Shown here piece by piece: positions 35,120-44,354 of a stretch of DNA of 64,000 nucleotides. This stretch comes from Lactobacillaceae bacterium L1_55_11 (GTDB lineage: Bacteria; Bacillota; Bacilli; Lactobacillales; Lactobacillaceae). Position numbers and translations under genes: made by a program. Location of the stretch: the NCBI GenBank assembly GCA_029433155.1, contig JAQYTT010000004.1:1-64000 (forward strand), given 5' to 3'. Under the pieces are notes generated by a model that was not told where the DNA came from, made no database searches, and saw only the letters and a program-made list of their open reading frames with translations. Position 1 is the first letter of the stretch, and each line of letters starts with the position of its first letter.

Positions 35120-35494
35120 CTAGTCCATCACTTCCCCACGGCCAAAGCTCCATGAGTAGGTTTCGTTAAAGGTGATGTTAATCATGACATCTTCGGGTGG
35201 GACCAACCCACTTTCCGACAAATTGGTCACAATTTCCTTATATAAGGTACGCACTGCTTCCTCGCTGCGCTTCTTACTCGTAATCGAAATCACAGTTACC
35301 TTGTCGGTCCGGGGATAACCAAGACCGGTGTCCTCGATGATCATTTCATCGGGGTCGTGCTGGGTTACCACCTGGTAACGGTCACGGTCGGGCACCTTAA
35401 AGGAAACCAAGACGGCTTCATGGATGGCATCCAAAATTCCACGGATTTCACCCTCCGTGCGGCCCTTTAAAATATCAACTTTAATTAATGGCAT
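35120..35494 (-). CDS. Tautomerase-superfamily protein
   Basis: 124 residues beginning MPLIKVDILKGR. After removal of Met, Pro becomes the N-terminal catalytic base typical of 4-oxalocrotonate tautomerase-like enzymes. The length fits the longer, two-unit members. The substrate is unknown. It begins 13 nt after a class III aminotransferase, so the pair may process a keto/enol product of transamination; this is inference. Confidence 0.82.
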   Translation of the reverse strand: MPLIKVDILKGRTEGEIRGILDAIHEAVLVSFKVPDRDRYQVVTQHDPDEMIIEDTGLGYPRTDKVTVISITSKKRSEEAVRTLYKEIVTNLSESGLVPPEDVMINITFNETYSWSFGRGEVMD

Positions 35495-35507
35495 TTATTC
35501 CTCCAAA

Positions 35508-36836
35508 TTATCCAGCAGCAATTTCATCGGCGATTGACATCACTTCGTCGAGCTTAGGGAATTCAGCCGCTAGCTCTTCACTGGTGATAATCAATGGTGG
35601 TGCCACAAAGATAACACTTTCATGAGAATAAGTCATGAAGTGCCGCTTCTTTAACTCGGCAACCAACTTCGGCATAATACCTTCCGGATCACGGCCGTAA
35701 GGTACCAATGGTTCATGAGTCTCTGGATTGCGCGTAAATTCAACCGCCGCAAAGAGACCAATCGAACGAATATCACCCACACTTGGGTGCTTTGCCTTCA
35801 AATCTTCGAGGGCAGCCTTGAGTTCCTTACCAACTTCTTGAACGTGTTCGCCAATCTTGTGGTCGTCATAGAACTTCATGCTAGCTACGCCGGCCGCACA
35901 GGCCAGTGGGTGGCCAGAATAAGTCAAACCAGTTGGCATGGGGTTGTCGTTATAGTAATCCGCAATCTTAGACTGGACCACTACGCCACCAAGGGGAACG
36001 TAACCGGAGGTAACCCCCTTGGCGAAGGTGATAATGTCAGGTACCACATCAAAATTCTGGAAGGCAAAGAGCTTACCAGTCCGGTAGAAACCAACCATAA
36101 CTTCATCACAGACCATCAAAATGTTGAACTCGTCACAGAGCTCACGAACACCCTTCAAATAACCCTTTGGTGGGATAATCACCCCGTTTGATCCGGTAAT
36201 CGTTTCCAACCAGATGGCCGCAATATCTTCGGGGCCTTCATAAATAATTTGGTCCCGCAACGTCTTTAGATAGTAGTTAGTTGCTTCTTCTTCACTGCTA
36301 AACTTCAACGGTGCGTGGTACAGATAAGGATCAAAGAACTTAACAAATCCGGGTGACAGGGGTTCTGAGAAATGCTTCCGTGGTTCACCAGTCAGACCAC
36401 CAGAACCCTGGGTTGCACCGTGATAAGAACGGTAGCGGGACAGCACTTTTTGCTTGCCAGTGTAGGCTCGGGCAATTTTCAAAGCACTTTCGTTTGCTTC
36501 AGTACCGGCGTTGGCGAAGAATACTTTACCAAACTCGTCGGGCAACTTATCGATAATTGCCTTAGCCAACTTTGAACGGGATTCAGCGGCATACACCGGT
36601 GATACAAAGGCAAATTTACTGAGCTGATCGGCAATCGCCTGATTGACCTCCTGATTATTGAAGCCAATATTATTATTGATTAGAAGAGATGACATGTCGG
36701 TGTACTTTTCACCCTTGTCATCCCAGAAGTAGACGCCTTCGCCCTTGGTAACGACCAGCGGGTCTAAGCCAGCTTGCTTAACCCACGGTTGCAACACGTA
36801 TTCCAATTGCTCTGCCTTAATATCCGATGTTGCCAT
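35508..36836 (-). CDS. Class III pyridoxal-phosphate aminotransferase
   Basis: 442 residues with the class III pattern: LLINNNIGFNNQEVNQAIAD near residue 45, FANAGTEANESALKIAR near 108, the PLP-phosphate contact VCDEVMVGFYRTG near 245, and the Schiff-base Lys in ITFAKGVTSGYVPLGG near 275. These features group it with omega-amino acid:pyruvate or related aminotransferases, but the amino donor is not predictable. AAGGAGG lies 5 nt before the ATG at 36836, which excludes a 26-codon extension. Divergent from an amino-acid permease. Confidence 0.88.
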   Translation of the reverse strand: MATSDIKAEQLEYVLQPWVKQAGLDPLVVTKGEGVYFWDDKGEKYTDMSSLLINNNIGFNNQEVNQAIADQLSKFAFVSPVYAAESRSKLAKAIIDKLPDEFGKVFFANAGTEANESALKIARAYTGKQKVLSRYRSYHGATQGSGGLTGEPRKHFSEPLSPGFVKFFDPYLYHAPLKFSSEEEATNYYLKTLRDQIIYEGPEDIAAIWLETITGSNGVIIPPKGYLKGVRELCDEFNILMVCDEVMVGFYRTGKLFAFQNFDVVPDIITFAKGVTSGYVPLGGVVVQSKIADYYNDNPMPTGLTYSGHPLACAAGVASMKFYDDHKIGEHVQEVGKELKAALEDLKAKHPSVGDIRSIGLFAAVEFTRNPETHEPLVPYGRDPEGIMPKLVAELKKRHFMTYSHESVIFVAPPLIITSEELAAEFPKLDEVMSIADEIAAG

Positions 36837-37055
36837 AGAAGCCTCCTTCGTATGCTGGCTGCCCAGCACTGAGAAATTTCGACCCAAGCCCGCACTGGTG
36901 CGCCTGGTGCGCACTGACGGATTGGATTTGACTCGAATATTAGCATGGATAAATGAGAAAAGTCTTATTAAGTTGTCATGTTTCCTGACAAAATATTCCT
37001 TGCATTCCGAATGATAGATGGTAATTTATATGTAATCTTCACATAAAGGCGAACG

Positions 37056-37077
37056 TAAATGACCGCCAGGTCATTTA
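37056..37077. promoter_or_regulatory. Perfect 9-bp inverted repeat upstream of the first permease
   Basis: TAAATGACC-gcca-GGTCATTTA, 37 nt before the permease start in a 277-bp divergent intergenic region. Either an operator serving the divergent pair or a leader hairpin. No T-run follows. Confidence 0.5.
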
Positions 37078-37113
37078 TTTTCGTTATACATATGTCCAAG
37101 GGAGGATAAGTAT

Positions 37114-38508
37114 ATGGCAGCACCAACCAACAACGTCGAGGTTAACCAAGACGGTACCCGGCGGACCCTGTCCAATCGTCATGTTCAAATGATTGCCATT
37201 GGTGGCACGATTGGCACCGGCCTCTTCCTCGGTTCAGGTAGTACCATTTCCCAATCGGGACCTTCCATTATGATTTTGTACGCCCTCTTAGGGATGGTGT
37301 TCTTCTTCATGATGCGGTCCATCGGTGAAATGCTTTACGCCCACCCCGAGCAACACACTTTCGTGGCCTTTATCACCAAATACCTAGGCATGAGCCAGGG
37401 GGTCTTTGCCGGCGTTACCTACTGGCTGGGACTAGTTTTCACCGGGATGGCCGAATTAACCGCCATCGCAATCTACGTTAAGTTCTGGTTCCCACATTGG
37501 AACAGTGCTGTAATTCAGATTGTTTTCCTGGTCGTTTTGGCCCTGCTGAACATTATGGCCGCCCGGATTTTTGGCGAAACGGAATTCTGGTTTGCCATCA
37601 TTAAAATCGTGGCCATCCTTTCGATGATTGTTACCGGGGTCTTCATGGTCCTGACTGGTTTCCGTGACCCTAACGGGGTCCAAGCCAGCTTTGGTAACGT
37701 TTTCCAAAACTTCCAGATGTTCCCTCACGGGGTGAACGCCTTTATCGGTTCGATCCCACTGGTATTCTTCTCATTGATTGCCATGGAGTTCATCGGCATC
37801 ACCATTGGTGAAACCAAGAACCCCCGTGCCGTTTTGAAGAAGGCCGTTAACCAAACGGTTTACCGGATTTTGCTTTTCTACATTGGCGCCCTGTTCATTA
37901 TCATGTCCATCACGCCATGGACCACTATCCAGCCTAACAACAGTCCCTTTGTTCAGGTTTTCAAGTTAGCTGGTCTGCCTGCTGCGGCAGCGATTATCAA
38001 CTTCGTTGTTTTGACTTCCGCCGCTTCAGCCTTGAACAGTGTCATCTTCTCCGGTGGCCGGCACCTTTATCAGATTGCTGAAGAAGTTGAGTGGAAGGCC
38101 ATCAAGCCTCTGGGTAAGATTGCGAAAAACGGGATTCCAATTGCGGCCATCCTCTTCTCAGTTGCCCTGATGTTCTTTGCACCGGTGATTTCTTCGGTGC
38201 CAGCCATCAGCAACGCCTTCCAGTTTGTTAGTGGGGCGGCTAGTGATCTCTTCCTCTTTGTCTACGTGCTTACCATGTTAGCTCACCGGAAGTTCCGTCA
38301 GTCCAGCGACTTCTTGCCTAACGGTTTCAAGATGCCTTTCTATAACATCTCCAGTCCACTGACGATTGCAGCCTTTATCGTCGTCTTCTTGACCCTCTTC
38401 ACCAACCCTAACGATGTCATCCCCGCCGTGGGTGCCGTCGCTTGGATTATCATCTTCGGTGGTTTCTGCTACCTGATGTACCGCGGTCATAACCACGAAA
38501 TCGATTAA
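37114..38508 (+). CDS. Amino-acid permease (APC superfamily, AAT type), copy 1
   Basis: 464 residues, twelve predicted helices. The N-terminal RHVQMIAIGGTIGTGLFLG is the signature of the amino-acid transporter family, and the consensus GETEFWFAIIKI appears near residue 150. Imports amino acids with protons. The specificity is open; D-alanine/glycine/serine or branched and neutral amino acids are all possible in this family. GGAGG precedes the ATG. A close paralogue follows at 38787. Confidence 0.88.
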   Translation: MAAPTNNVEVNQDGTRRTLSNRHVQMIAIGGTIGTGLFLGSGSTISQSGPSIMILYALLGMVFFFMMRSIGEMLYAHPEQHTFVAFITKYLGMSQGVFAGVTYWLGLVFTGMAELTAIAIYVKFWFPHWNSAVIQIVFLVVLALLNIMAARIFGETEFWFAIIKIVAILSMIVTGVFMVLTGFRDPNGVQASFGNVFQNFQMFPHGVNAFIGSIPLVFFSLIAMEFIGITIGETKNPRAVLKKAVNQTVYRILLFYIGALFIIMSITPWTTIQPNNSPFVQVFKLAGLPAAAAIINFVVLTSAASALNSVIFSGGRHLYQIAEEVEWKAIKPLGKIAKNGIPIAAILFSVALMFFAPVISSVPAISNAFQFVSGAASDLFLFVYVLTMLAHRKFRQSSDFLPNGFKMPFYNISSPLTIAAFIVVFLTLFTNPNDVIPAVGAVAWIIIFGGFCYLMYRGHNHEID

Positions 38509-38545
38509 CCTAGTTTTGCTAAAGTCTTAGCACCTCCATTTCCAC

Positions 38546-38585
38546 AGACGCCTAAATTGCTTGCGATTTAGGCGTCTGTTTTGTC
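38546..38585 (+). terminator. Terminator between the two permeases
   Basis: ACAGACGCCTAAAT with ATTTAGGCGTCTGT forms a long perfect stem, then TTTTG. Confidence 0.9.
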
Positions 38586-38786
38586 GTTATCATAAGTGAT
38601 TTTGATGAGACTTTGCTCATAAAGTTGTAATGTTTATTGACAAAAACAAGTGATAGCAGGATTGCCGCCATTATATTAGTAAGCAACGATTCATTTTGAA
38701 GATGGGTCGAATCTTAATTGACGAGAACCAGCCAGCCCTCAGGCCCGCTAAATTCGGCCGACTGCTTGCTAAATGGAGGAAAGCCT

Positions 38787-40175
38787 ATGGCAGATATAAC
38801 CCATAACCCCGACGTGAACCAGGATGGTACCCGGCGGACCCTCACCAATCGTCACATCCAAATGATTGCCATTGGTGGCACGATTGGTACCGGCCTCTTC
38901 GTCGGGTCAGGCACTACGATTTCGCTAGCGGGGCCCGCCATCCTGTTCCTATACGCCCTGCTCGGCATTGTCTTTTTCTTCATGATGCGAGCCATCGGGG
39001 AAATGCTTTACGCTCATCCCGAAGAGCACACCTTCGTCGCCTTTGTGACCAAGTACATGGGCTTTGGCCCAGGGGTCTTTGCCGGGGTGACCTACTGGTT
39101 AGGCCTAATCTTTTGTGGCATGGCCGAACTGACTGGAATCGCCATCATTGTCCAGTACTGGTTCCCCCACTGGAATGCCGCTATCATCCAGCTCTGTGTG
39201 CTCCTGTTCCTGGTGACCTTAAACATCTTTGCGGCCCGGGTCTTTGGTGAAACTGAATTCTGGTTTGCCATTATCAAGATTATCGCCATTGTTTCTTTGA
39301 TTGTGACCGGGCTCTTCATGGTCCTGATGAACTTCCGCGAACCATCCGGCATTCACGCTTCCTTTGCTAATGTCTTTAAGGACTTCACCATGTTCCCCCA
39401 CGGTCTGAAAGGATTCTTTGCTTCTATCTCCCTGGTCTTCTTCTCCTTGATTGCCATGGAGTTCGTCGGCATCACCATCGGTGAAACTAAGAACCCCCGC
39501 CCAGTCCTAAAAAAGGCCATTAATCAGATTGTTTACCGGATTCTGATTTTCTACATCGGTTCCCTCTTTGTCATCATGTCGGTTATGCCCTGGACTTCCG
39601 TTATTCCGGGCAAGAGTCCCTTCGTGGAAGTCTTCCAAATTGTTGGCTTCACCGCCGCTGCCACGGTGATTAACTTCGTGGTCCTAACTTCGGCTACCTC
39701 AGCCTTGAACAGTTTGATTTTCTCAGCTGGTCGGCACTTGTATCAGATTTCTAAGGAAGTGGAGCTACCCCTGGTTAAAGAAGTTGGTAAGATTGCCAAA
39801 AACGGGATCCCAATCCGCGGCGTGGTCTTCTCCGTTATCTTGCTCCTAATGGCGCCGGTGATTTCTTCCATCCCCGCCGTCAACGATGCCTTCCAATTTA
39901 TCAGCGCCGGGGCCAACGATCTCTTCATCGTAGTTTACATTTTCACCATGCTGGCCCACCGCAAGTACCGTGAATCCAGCGACTTCTTACCGGACGGTTT
40001 CACGATGCCCTTTTATAAGATTGCCAGCCCGCTGACCATCCTGGCCTTCTTCCTGGCCTACCTGTCACTGTTTACCAACGAAAACGATGTGATTCCAGCC
40101 TTCGGTGCCATTGTCTGGGTCGTGGTCTTTGGTGGCATCTGCTACCTGATTTACCGTAAAAAAGATCATAATTAG
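38787..40175 (+). CDS. Amino-acid permease (APC superfamily, AAT type), copy 2
   Basis: 462 residues, clearly paralogous to the permease just upstream over the whole length (for example RHIQMIAIGGTIGTGLFVG and GETEFWFAIIKI). The two differ most in helices 3-4 and near the C-terminus, so substrate range may differ. GGAGGA precedes the ATG at 38787; the frame remains open upstream to 38718 but that part lacks a ribosome-binding site. It has its own transcription unit after a strong terminator. Confidence 0.88.
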   Translation: MADITHNPDVNQDGTRRTLTNRHIQMIAIGGTIGTGLFVGSGTTISLAGPAILFLYALLGIVFFFMMRAIGEMLYAHPEEHTFVAFVTKYMGFGPGVFAGVTYWLGLIFCGMAELTGIAIIVQYWFPHWNAAIIQLCVLLFLVTLNIFAARVFGETEFWFAIIKIIAIVSLIVTGLFMVLMNFREPSGIHASFANVFKDFTMFPHGLKGFFASISLVFFSLIAMEFVGITIGETKNPRPVLKKAINQIVYRILIFYIGSLFVIMSVMPWTSVIPGKSPFVEVFQIVGFTAAATVINFVVLTSATSALNSLIFSAGRHLYQISKEVELPLVKEVGKIAKNGIPIRGVVFSVILLLMAPVISSIPAVNDAFQFISAGANDLFIVVYIFTMLAHRKYRESSDFLPDGFTMPFYKIASPLTILAFFLAYLSLFTNENDVIPAFGAIVWVVVFGGICYLIYRKKDHN

Positions 40176-40242
40176 CCGGGATAAATTGTGAAGGGCTTCC
40201 TCAAATTGACAGTGGGTATACACTGGAAATGAGGAGTATTAT

Positions 40243-40755
40243 ATGTCATCGCACCCGATAAGTCATTTTTTCAAAAAATTACTACATCATCCCAAAACCA
40301 TGGCCTGGATGTTCCCGGTTATCATGGTCGCCCTGATGACCAGCTACAACACCTTTATTCGCTATGGTTGGTCTGAGAAAATGTTTGCCCAGGTCTTTGT
40401 GGTTTATCCGCTGATCGTGATTTTTATTTATTACTTTCGGGCCCTGGTTACCTATCCATTAGCCCTGCGGATTCACCGTTATTTCCCGGACTTCATTTCT
40501 GACCACGTACCGGCCCGCTTCACCGTGCCGATGGTCGTGATTATGTTTAACGTTTCGGTGATGATGGTTTGGTTCACTGACATGCACCACAAGCTCTATC
40601 CCCACTTCTTACCGGGATACACCAACAACTGGTTGAAATCATACTTTGTGGCCGTGCCAATCTACCTCTTCATCGTCCGGCCGGCAGTCGCCTATCTCTT
40701 TGAGAAACTGCAGGAACGTTACCCACTAATCGAATCCACCATGGAAGCTAAGTAA
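40243..40755 (+). CDS. Four-helix membrane protein (DUF2798-like)
   Basis: 170 residues with four hydrophobic helices arranged as two similar halves: MAWMFPVIMVALMTSYNTF and PMVVIMFNVSVMMVWF each open a half. This duplicated layout resembles DUF2798 proteins, whose function is unknown. GAGGAG precedes the ATG. It lies 67 nt after the second permease and could be read from it. A strong terminator follows. Confidence 0.65.
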   Translation: MSSHPISHFFKKLLHHPKTMAWMFPVIMVALMTSYNTFIRYGWSEKMFAQVFVVYPLIVIFIYYFRALVTYPLALRIHRYFPDFISDHVPARFTVPMVVIMFNVSVMMVWFTDMHHKLYPHFLPGYTNNWLKSYFVAVPIYLFIVRPAVAYLFEKLQERYPLIESTMEAK

Positions 40756-40787
40756 AAAGCAGCTGACTTAAAGTCAGCTGCTTTTTA
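40755..40787. terminator. Bidirectional terminator; stem repeated at 41959-41996
   Basis: AAGCAGCTGACT/AGTCAGCTGCTT stem with an A-run left and a T-run right. The same arms occur again at 41964-41993. Confidence 0.88.
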
Positions 40788-40883
40788 TTGTTTATGCTGG
40801 TGAGTTAGGTACCAGACTATCATAACGATTAGCCAAACACCGCCAGTTAAAAATACCAGCAGCAGGTTAAGCAAAAATTTCAT
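40785..40883 (-). CDS. Small membrane protein, 32 residues
   Basis: A short frame: MKFLLNLLLVFLTGG, then WLIVMIVWYL and a polar tail HQHKQ. One or two tightly packed helices with a Gly-Gly turn. AGAAGGA lies 7 nt before the ATG. It follows the 279-residue membrane protein gene by 26 nt, and the gap contains a tandem 14-bp duplication of the ribosome-binding site (AAATAGAAGGAATT twice). It ends in the terminator. The function is unknown. Confidence 0.6.
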   Translation of the reverse strand: MKFLLNLLLVFLTGGVWLIVMIVWYLTHQHKQ

Positions 40884-40909
40884 ATAAATTCCTTCTATTT
40901 TAATTCCTT

Positions 40910-41749
40910 CTATTTTTCAGCTTTATAAAATCGCAATGTATCTCCAGTACCCTTACCAAACATTTGCACGTTAATGGTATCGGATTTCTTGATAGTAATT
41001 GTCTGAGGATCATCGTAGGAGATTTGAATTAGGTTGTCATTATCGTCATTAGTTGTGACCGTGGCGTAAGCATAATTCGAATCAGAACCCCTCCAGACTC
41101 CTGGTATCCATTTTAATTGATAGGTACCGTCGTTTAGTTTGGCACTGTCAGCGGTAAAACTAATTTTTCCGGCCACTGAAGATTTTCCGATGTATTCGCC
41201 GTTGCCACTATCTACCTTCACATCATTTTTACGCTTTGTTATCTTCAGGACTTCAGCATTTTCTTTTTTTGATTCGGATGATGAAGAACTGCTTGATGCT
41301 TTTCCACCTTCTGACTGGCTTTTTGATGCTTTGGACGAAAGTGAACTCTCCAATTTGGCCGAGTGTGAGCCATTGTTTCTGTTATTTAAACTAGCACCGA
41401 TTGCGATAGCGCCGCCAACAATTACGATGATTAGCAATACTAGAATTGCATAAACGCCGGATTTATAAGACTTAAAATCCTTAATGCCTGCAATCCATGG
41501 CTTCTTGTGCAACGTTTCATTCGAAGTGTCCAGCCAATACCGATTTTTGAAAAACGATTCTCTTTCATCTAAATAATGCAGATACTCTTGGATATCTTTT
41601 CTTACTTGATCAGTACCAACCCCTGTCTGATTTGAAAGTTCACCCAGAGAAAAGGCATCGCTTTTATCAATTATGGCATTATATTTTTCAAATCTTTTCT
41701 TGCGTTTACGATCGTTATTAAAATCGTTAAATTTATCTCTTAGTCCCAT
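40910..41749 (-). CDS. Single-pass membrane protein with N-terminal winged-helix-like region
   Basis: 279 residues. Residues 1-75 are charged and may form a helical DNA- or protein-binding module (DAFSLGELSNQTGVGTDQV). One membrane helix (about 100-122, YAILVLLIIVIVGGAIAIGA) is followed by a Ser/Lys-rich stalk (130-170) and a C-terminal beta-rich domain with predicted outside location. This architecture is common among Gram-positive envelope-sensing proteins, but I cannot name a family. The ribosome-binding site is weak. The gene is AT-richer than its neighbours. Confidence 0.7.
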   Translation of the reverse strand: MGLRDKFNDFNNDRKRKKRFEKYNAIIDKSDAFSLGELSNQTGVGTDQVRKDIQEYLHYLDERESFFKNRYWLDTSNETLHKKPWIAGIKDFKSYKSGVYAILVLLIIVIVGGAIAIGASLNNRNNGSHSAKLESSLSSKASKSQSEGGKASSSSSSSESKKENAEVLKITKRKNDVKVDSGNGEYIGKSSVAGKISFTADSAKLNDGTYQLKWIPGVWRGSDSNYAYATVTTNDDNDNLIQISYDDPQTITIKKSDTINVQMFGKGTGDTLRFYKAEK

Positions 41750-41958
41750 TGCCTACAGTTTTCCAAACTTGTACTTGTACCGTTGTCAAAGATTGTCCCC
41801 CTTTTTAGGAGGGGTAATTCTCTCCACGGCTTGCACAAGTTTTCATAGTTCTCTTCCTATTATTTAAGAATAATATTACTATCAATGGCTATGGTAGCCA
41901 AACCCTGTAGTTGTCCCTATGTAACAATTCTTCGTGTTCACACACACTTAAGTAGGCA

Positions 41959-41996
41959 TTAAAAAAGCAGCTGACTTTAAGTCAGCTGCTTTTTTG
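41959..41996. terminator. Bidirectional terminator; stem repeated at 40755-40787
   Basis: AAAGCAGCTGAC/GTCAGCTGCTTT. On the minus strand it lies upstream of the membrane-protein gene and ends cadD. Confidence 0.88.
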
Positions 41997-42542
41997 TTAT
42001 CCAAAGAGAACCCAAAGTCCTAATAGGAAGTAAATGACGGCCACCACAATTGAACCATGGCGTTGCACTAGGTTCCGTAGGCCCGGTGCATCCCCCAGGC
42101 GCTGACCCAGCCACCACCAAAGCGGGATGATTAGGATGAAAACGCCCACCGACAGCAGAGTTTCCACCAAGGTCTGTTGGCCAATAATCGGCACGTAAAG
42201 ACCGATATTATCCGATCCACTGGCAATCGTCAGCAGAGCCACCTGACCGGCGCTGACCTGGCTTAGTTGTTGCTGGCTGCCACCCTTTTTAGGCAGCACC
42301 TGTTTGATAGCCAGCAAAATCGGGATAACACCCAACCAACGCACCGGCAGATTGATAGCATGGACCCAGACCGTAGCCATCAGATAACTTACCAGCAGGA
42401 GCAGCAAAATACCGACATACTGGCCAATCAAGATATTTTGATTTTCTTTTTTAGATTTCGCCTGAGCAAAGAGGACGGCTAGTAAAAGCAGGTCGTCGAC
42501 GTTACTACTAACAAAGGCAATCAAACTAGTAATTAGAATCAT
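41997..42542 (-). CDS. cadD: CadD-type cadmium-resistance permease
   Basis: 181 residues and about five helices. The first helix carries the family mark SSNVDDLLLLAVLFAQ, and a second GSDNIGLYVPI motif supplies another pair of acidic/polar membrane residues. Family members export cadmium or related cations and belong to the LysE superfamily. AAGGAG precedes the ATG. No adjacent CadC/ArsR regulator is present. Confidence 0.8.
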   Translation of the reverse strand: MILITSLIAFVSSNVDDLLLLAVLFAQAKSKKENQNILIGQYVGILLLLLVSYLMATVWVHAINLPVRWLGVIPILLAIKQVLPKKGGSQQQLSQVSAGQVALLTIASGSDNIGLYVPIIGQQTLVETLLSVGVFILIIPLWWWLGQRLGDAPGLRNLVQRHGSIVVAVIYFLLGLWVLFG

Positions 42543-42561
42543 GGCTGCTCCTTAATCAAAA

Positions 42562-42604
42562 TAAAACCCCTACCAAGTTTTTACACCTGTGTAGGGGTTT
42601 TGCT
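42562..42604. terminator. Terminator of tRNA-Ser
   Basis: AAACCCCTAC/GTAGGGGTTT stem of 10 bp, directly after the tRNA on the minus strand. Confidence 0.85.
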
Positions 42605-42607
42605 GAG

Positions 42608-42695
42608 TGGAGAAGAAGGGATTCGAACCCTCGCACGCTTTAACACGTCTACACCCTTAGCAAGGGCGCCTCTTCAGCCGCTTGAGTACTTCTCC
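42608..42695 (-). tRNA. tRNA-Ser (anticodon GCT)
   Basis: Acceptor stem GGAGAAG/CTTCTCC, long variable arm typical of tRNA-Ser, anticodon stem CGCCC/GGGTG with loop TTGCTAA (GCT), T-loop GGTTCGAATCC. CCA is not encoded. Confidence 0.96.
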
Positions 42696-42746
42696 AGTTT
42701 CGCAACAAGTAATACTATATCAAAACCAACGGCCTAAAGCAACCAC

Positions 42747-43076
42747 TTAGCGGCCCACCAAGGCGCGGGCCTGGTCGTTAAAGTAGTCCCAAACCCCAGC
42801 GGCATTGTCCTTAAAATCCTGTGTCAGGCTGGCACCTTTAGGATGCAGAGTAGCCGCTGGGTCACGGTAAATATCATAAACCACTAAATTCCCGTCACTG
42901 TCCCAGGCCACGGTGTAAAAGGTCCCATCGGTCCGGTTATCTAGGATTTCTTGCAGGCCGCGCTTTAAGGTTAACGCGGCCACTTCATCAACACTGATTT
43001 CATGTCCCCGGGCATTTAGGATGGCAACCTGGTCTAATACCTGCTGCCAATCTTCAGCTACGTCTAAGCTATCCAT
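42747..43076 (-). CDS. Unknown 109-residue protein
   Basis: Not recognised. A soluble protein with a helical N-terminal half (VAEDWQQVLDQVAILNA) and a short beta-strand pair (TFYTVAWDSDGNLVVYD) near residue 65. No signal peptide, metal motif or membrane part. GGAGG is 4 nt before the ATG at 43076. Single gene, convergent with nothing and upstream of tRNA-Ser. Confidence 0.65.
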   Translation of the reverse strand: MDSLDVAEDWQQVLDQVAILNARGHEISVDEVAALTLKRGLQEILDNRTDGTFYTVAWDSDGNLVVYDIYRDPAATLHPKGASLTQDFKDNAAGVWDYFNDQARALVGR

Positions 43077-43170
43077 GAGGCCTCCCAACTGATTTGAGCG
43101 TTTTTTACGTGCATTTTTCGAACAGACTATATATAATAACTGTTATTATACAAGAAAACGGAAGGTAATC

Positions 43171-43863
43171 ATGATACAACTTGTCAGCAATGAGGAAATG
43201 CACGATTTAGAATCTTACTTACTTGATCGAATCGGCGTTCCCCAAGAAGTCCTGATTGAACGTGCTGCCCTGGCTGTGATGGAAGTCATCGGGGCCGGCA
43301 ACTTCGCCTTAGACCATGTCCTCGTCCTCGCTGGGCTAGGGAACAACGGGGCTGACGGCGTCGCCGTAGCGCGGATGTTGCACCTCCAAGGGATTCCGGT
43401 CACCCTTCAATTTGTGGGAAACCTCAACCGGGCCAAGGACAGTGTCCGCCACCAATTAGCCATTGCCCAAGAATGTGGCCTCACACCTGCTGACAAGAGT
43501 GATTTCAAGGAGGCTAGTCTGATTATCGACGCCATCTTTGGCACCGGCCTGAGCCGAGCCCTTCCCGAGGGGCTCCAAAAGATGGTCCGGGCCGCTAACC
43601 ACATTGGTAACGCCGTCGTCGCCATCGATGTACCGACAGGAATTGACGCTGACACTGGTAAAGTCCAGGGCGCAGCCCTCAAGGCCCACACCACGGTCAG
43701 CCTAGGCTTTGTCAAACAAGGCCTACACCGTCGGCCGGCCCGCGGACTGGCCGGTGATATTGTTAACAAGGATATCGGCCTGATTGTCCCACCTGAATTT
43801 GAATTCTCACTCAACCACCATGAATCCAACGCTACCCAGCCGGTAGCCGCTAACCTGGCCTAA
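43171..43863 (+). CDS. nnrE: NAD(P)H-hydrate epimerase
   Basis: Interconverts the R and S forms of damaged NAD(P)H hydrate so that a dehydratase can repair it. The 230 residues form the YjeF N-terminal domain alone: GNNGADGVAVARML near 54-67 is the nucleotide-binding loop, and VAIDVPTGIDADTG near 151-164 carries the conserved Asp. The dehydratase half (NnrD), fused in some bacteria, is absent here. AAGG precedes the ATG. The terminator lies over its last codons. Confidence 0.93.
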   Translation: MIQLVSNEEMHDLESYLLDRIGVPQEVLIERAALAVMEVIGAGNFALDHVLVLAGLGNNGADGVAVARMLHLQGIPVTLQFVGNLNRAKDSVRHQLAIAQECGLTPADKSDFKEASLIIDAIFGTGLSRALPEGLQKMVRAANHIGNAVVAIDVPTGIDADTGKVQGAALKAHTTVSLGFVKQGLHRRPARGLAGDIVNKDIGLIVPPEFEFSLNHHESNATQPVAANLA

Positions 43864-43877
43864 GCCAGGTTTTTTTA
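43852..43877. terminator. Terminator shared by nnrE and rlmH
   Basis: AACCTGGC/GCCAGGTT with seven T after it on the plus strand. It overlaps the 3' ends of both converging genes. Confidence 0.8.
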
Positions 43878-44354
43878 TTTGTGGTAGGGCGAACCGGCCT
43901 GAATCATGAAGGCCCGGTAAATTTGTTCCACTAAGACCAGGCGCATTAATTGATGAGGTAAGGTTAATCGACCAAAACTCAGTAAGAGATTAGCTCGTTT
44001 TTTAATGGCCGGATTCAAACCTAGCGAACCACCAATGACAAAGGTTAAGGTCCCATGGCCCTGTAACATGGCCTGGGACAAATCCTTGGCCAGGGCTTCT
44101 GAGCTGAGCATCTGGCCCTCAATGGCTAAGACCACGACATAGTCTCGGTCGCCAATCTTTGGCATAATCCGGGCCCCTTCCTTGGCCATAATCTGCTCAT
44201 TCTCAGCTTCACTGGCCCCTTCTGGCGTCTTTTCATCGGCCAGTTCGACCTGTTCGACCGTGGCAAAACGGTGCAGGCGCTTGACATATTCGGCTACGCC
44301 GGCCTTGAGGTATTTTTCTTTTAACTTACCAACTGTAATGATCTTAACTTTCAT
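43875..44354 (-). CDS. rlmH: 23S rRNA pseudouridine-1915 N3-methyltransferase
   Basis: SPOUT-class methyltransferase acting on the assembled ribosome. The 159 residues match the family throughout: [18 protein letters not shown] at the start, the knot-forming [12 protein letters not shown] near 104-115, and [15 protein letters not shown] near the end. GGGAAG precedes the ATG. In many Firmicutes this gene sits close to htrA and the origin, as here. Confidence 0.96.
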   Translation of the reverse strand: MKVKIITVGKLKEKYLKAGVAEYVKRLHRFATVEQVELADEKTPEGASEAENEQIMAKEGARIMPKIGDRDYVVVLAIEGQMLSSEALAKDLSQAMLQGHGTLTFVIGGSLGLNPAIKKRANLLLSFGRLTLPHQLMRLVLVEQIYRAFMIQAGSPYHK

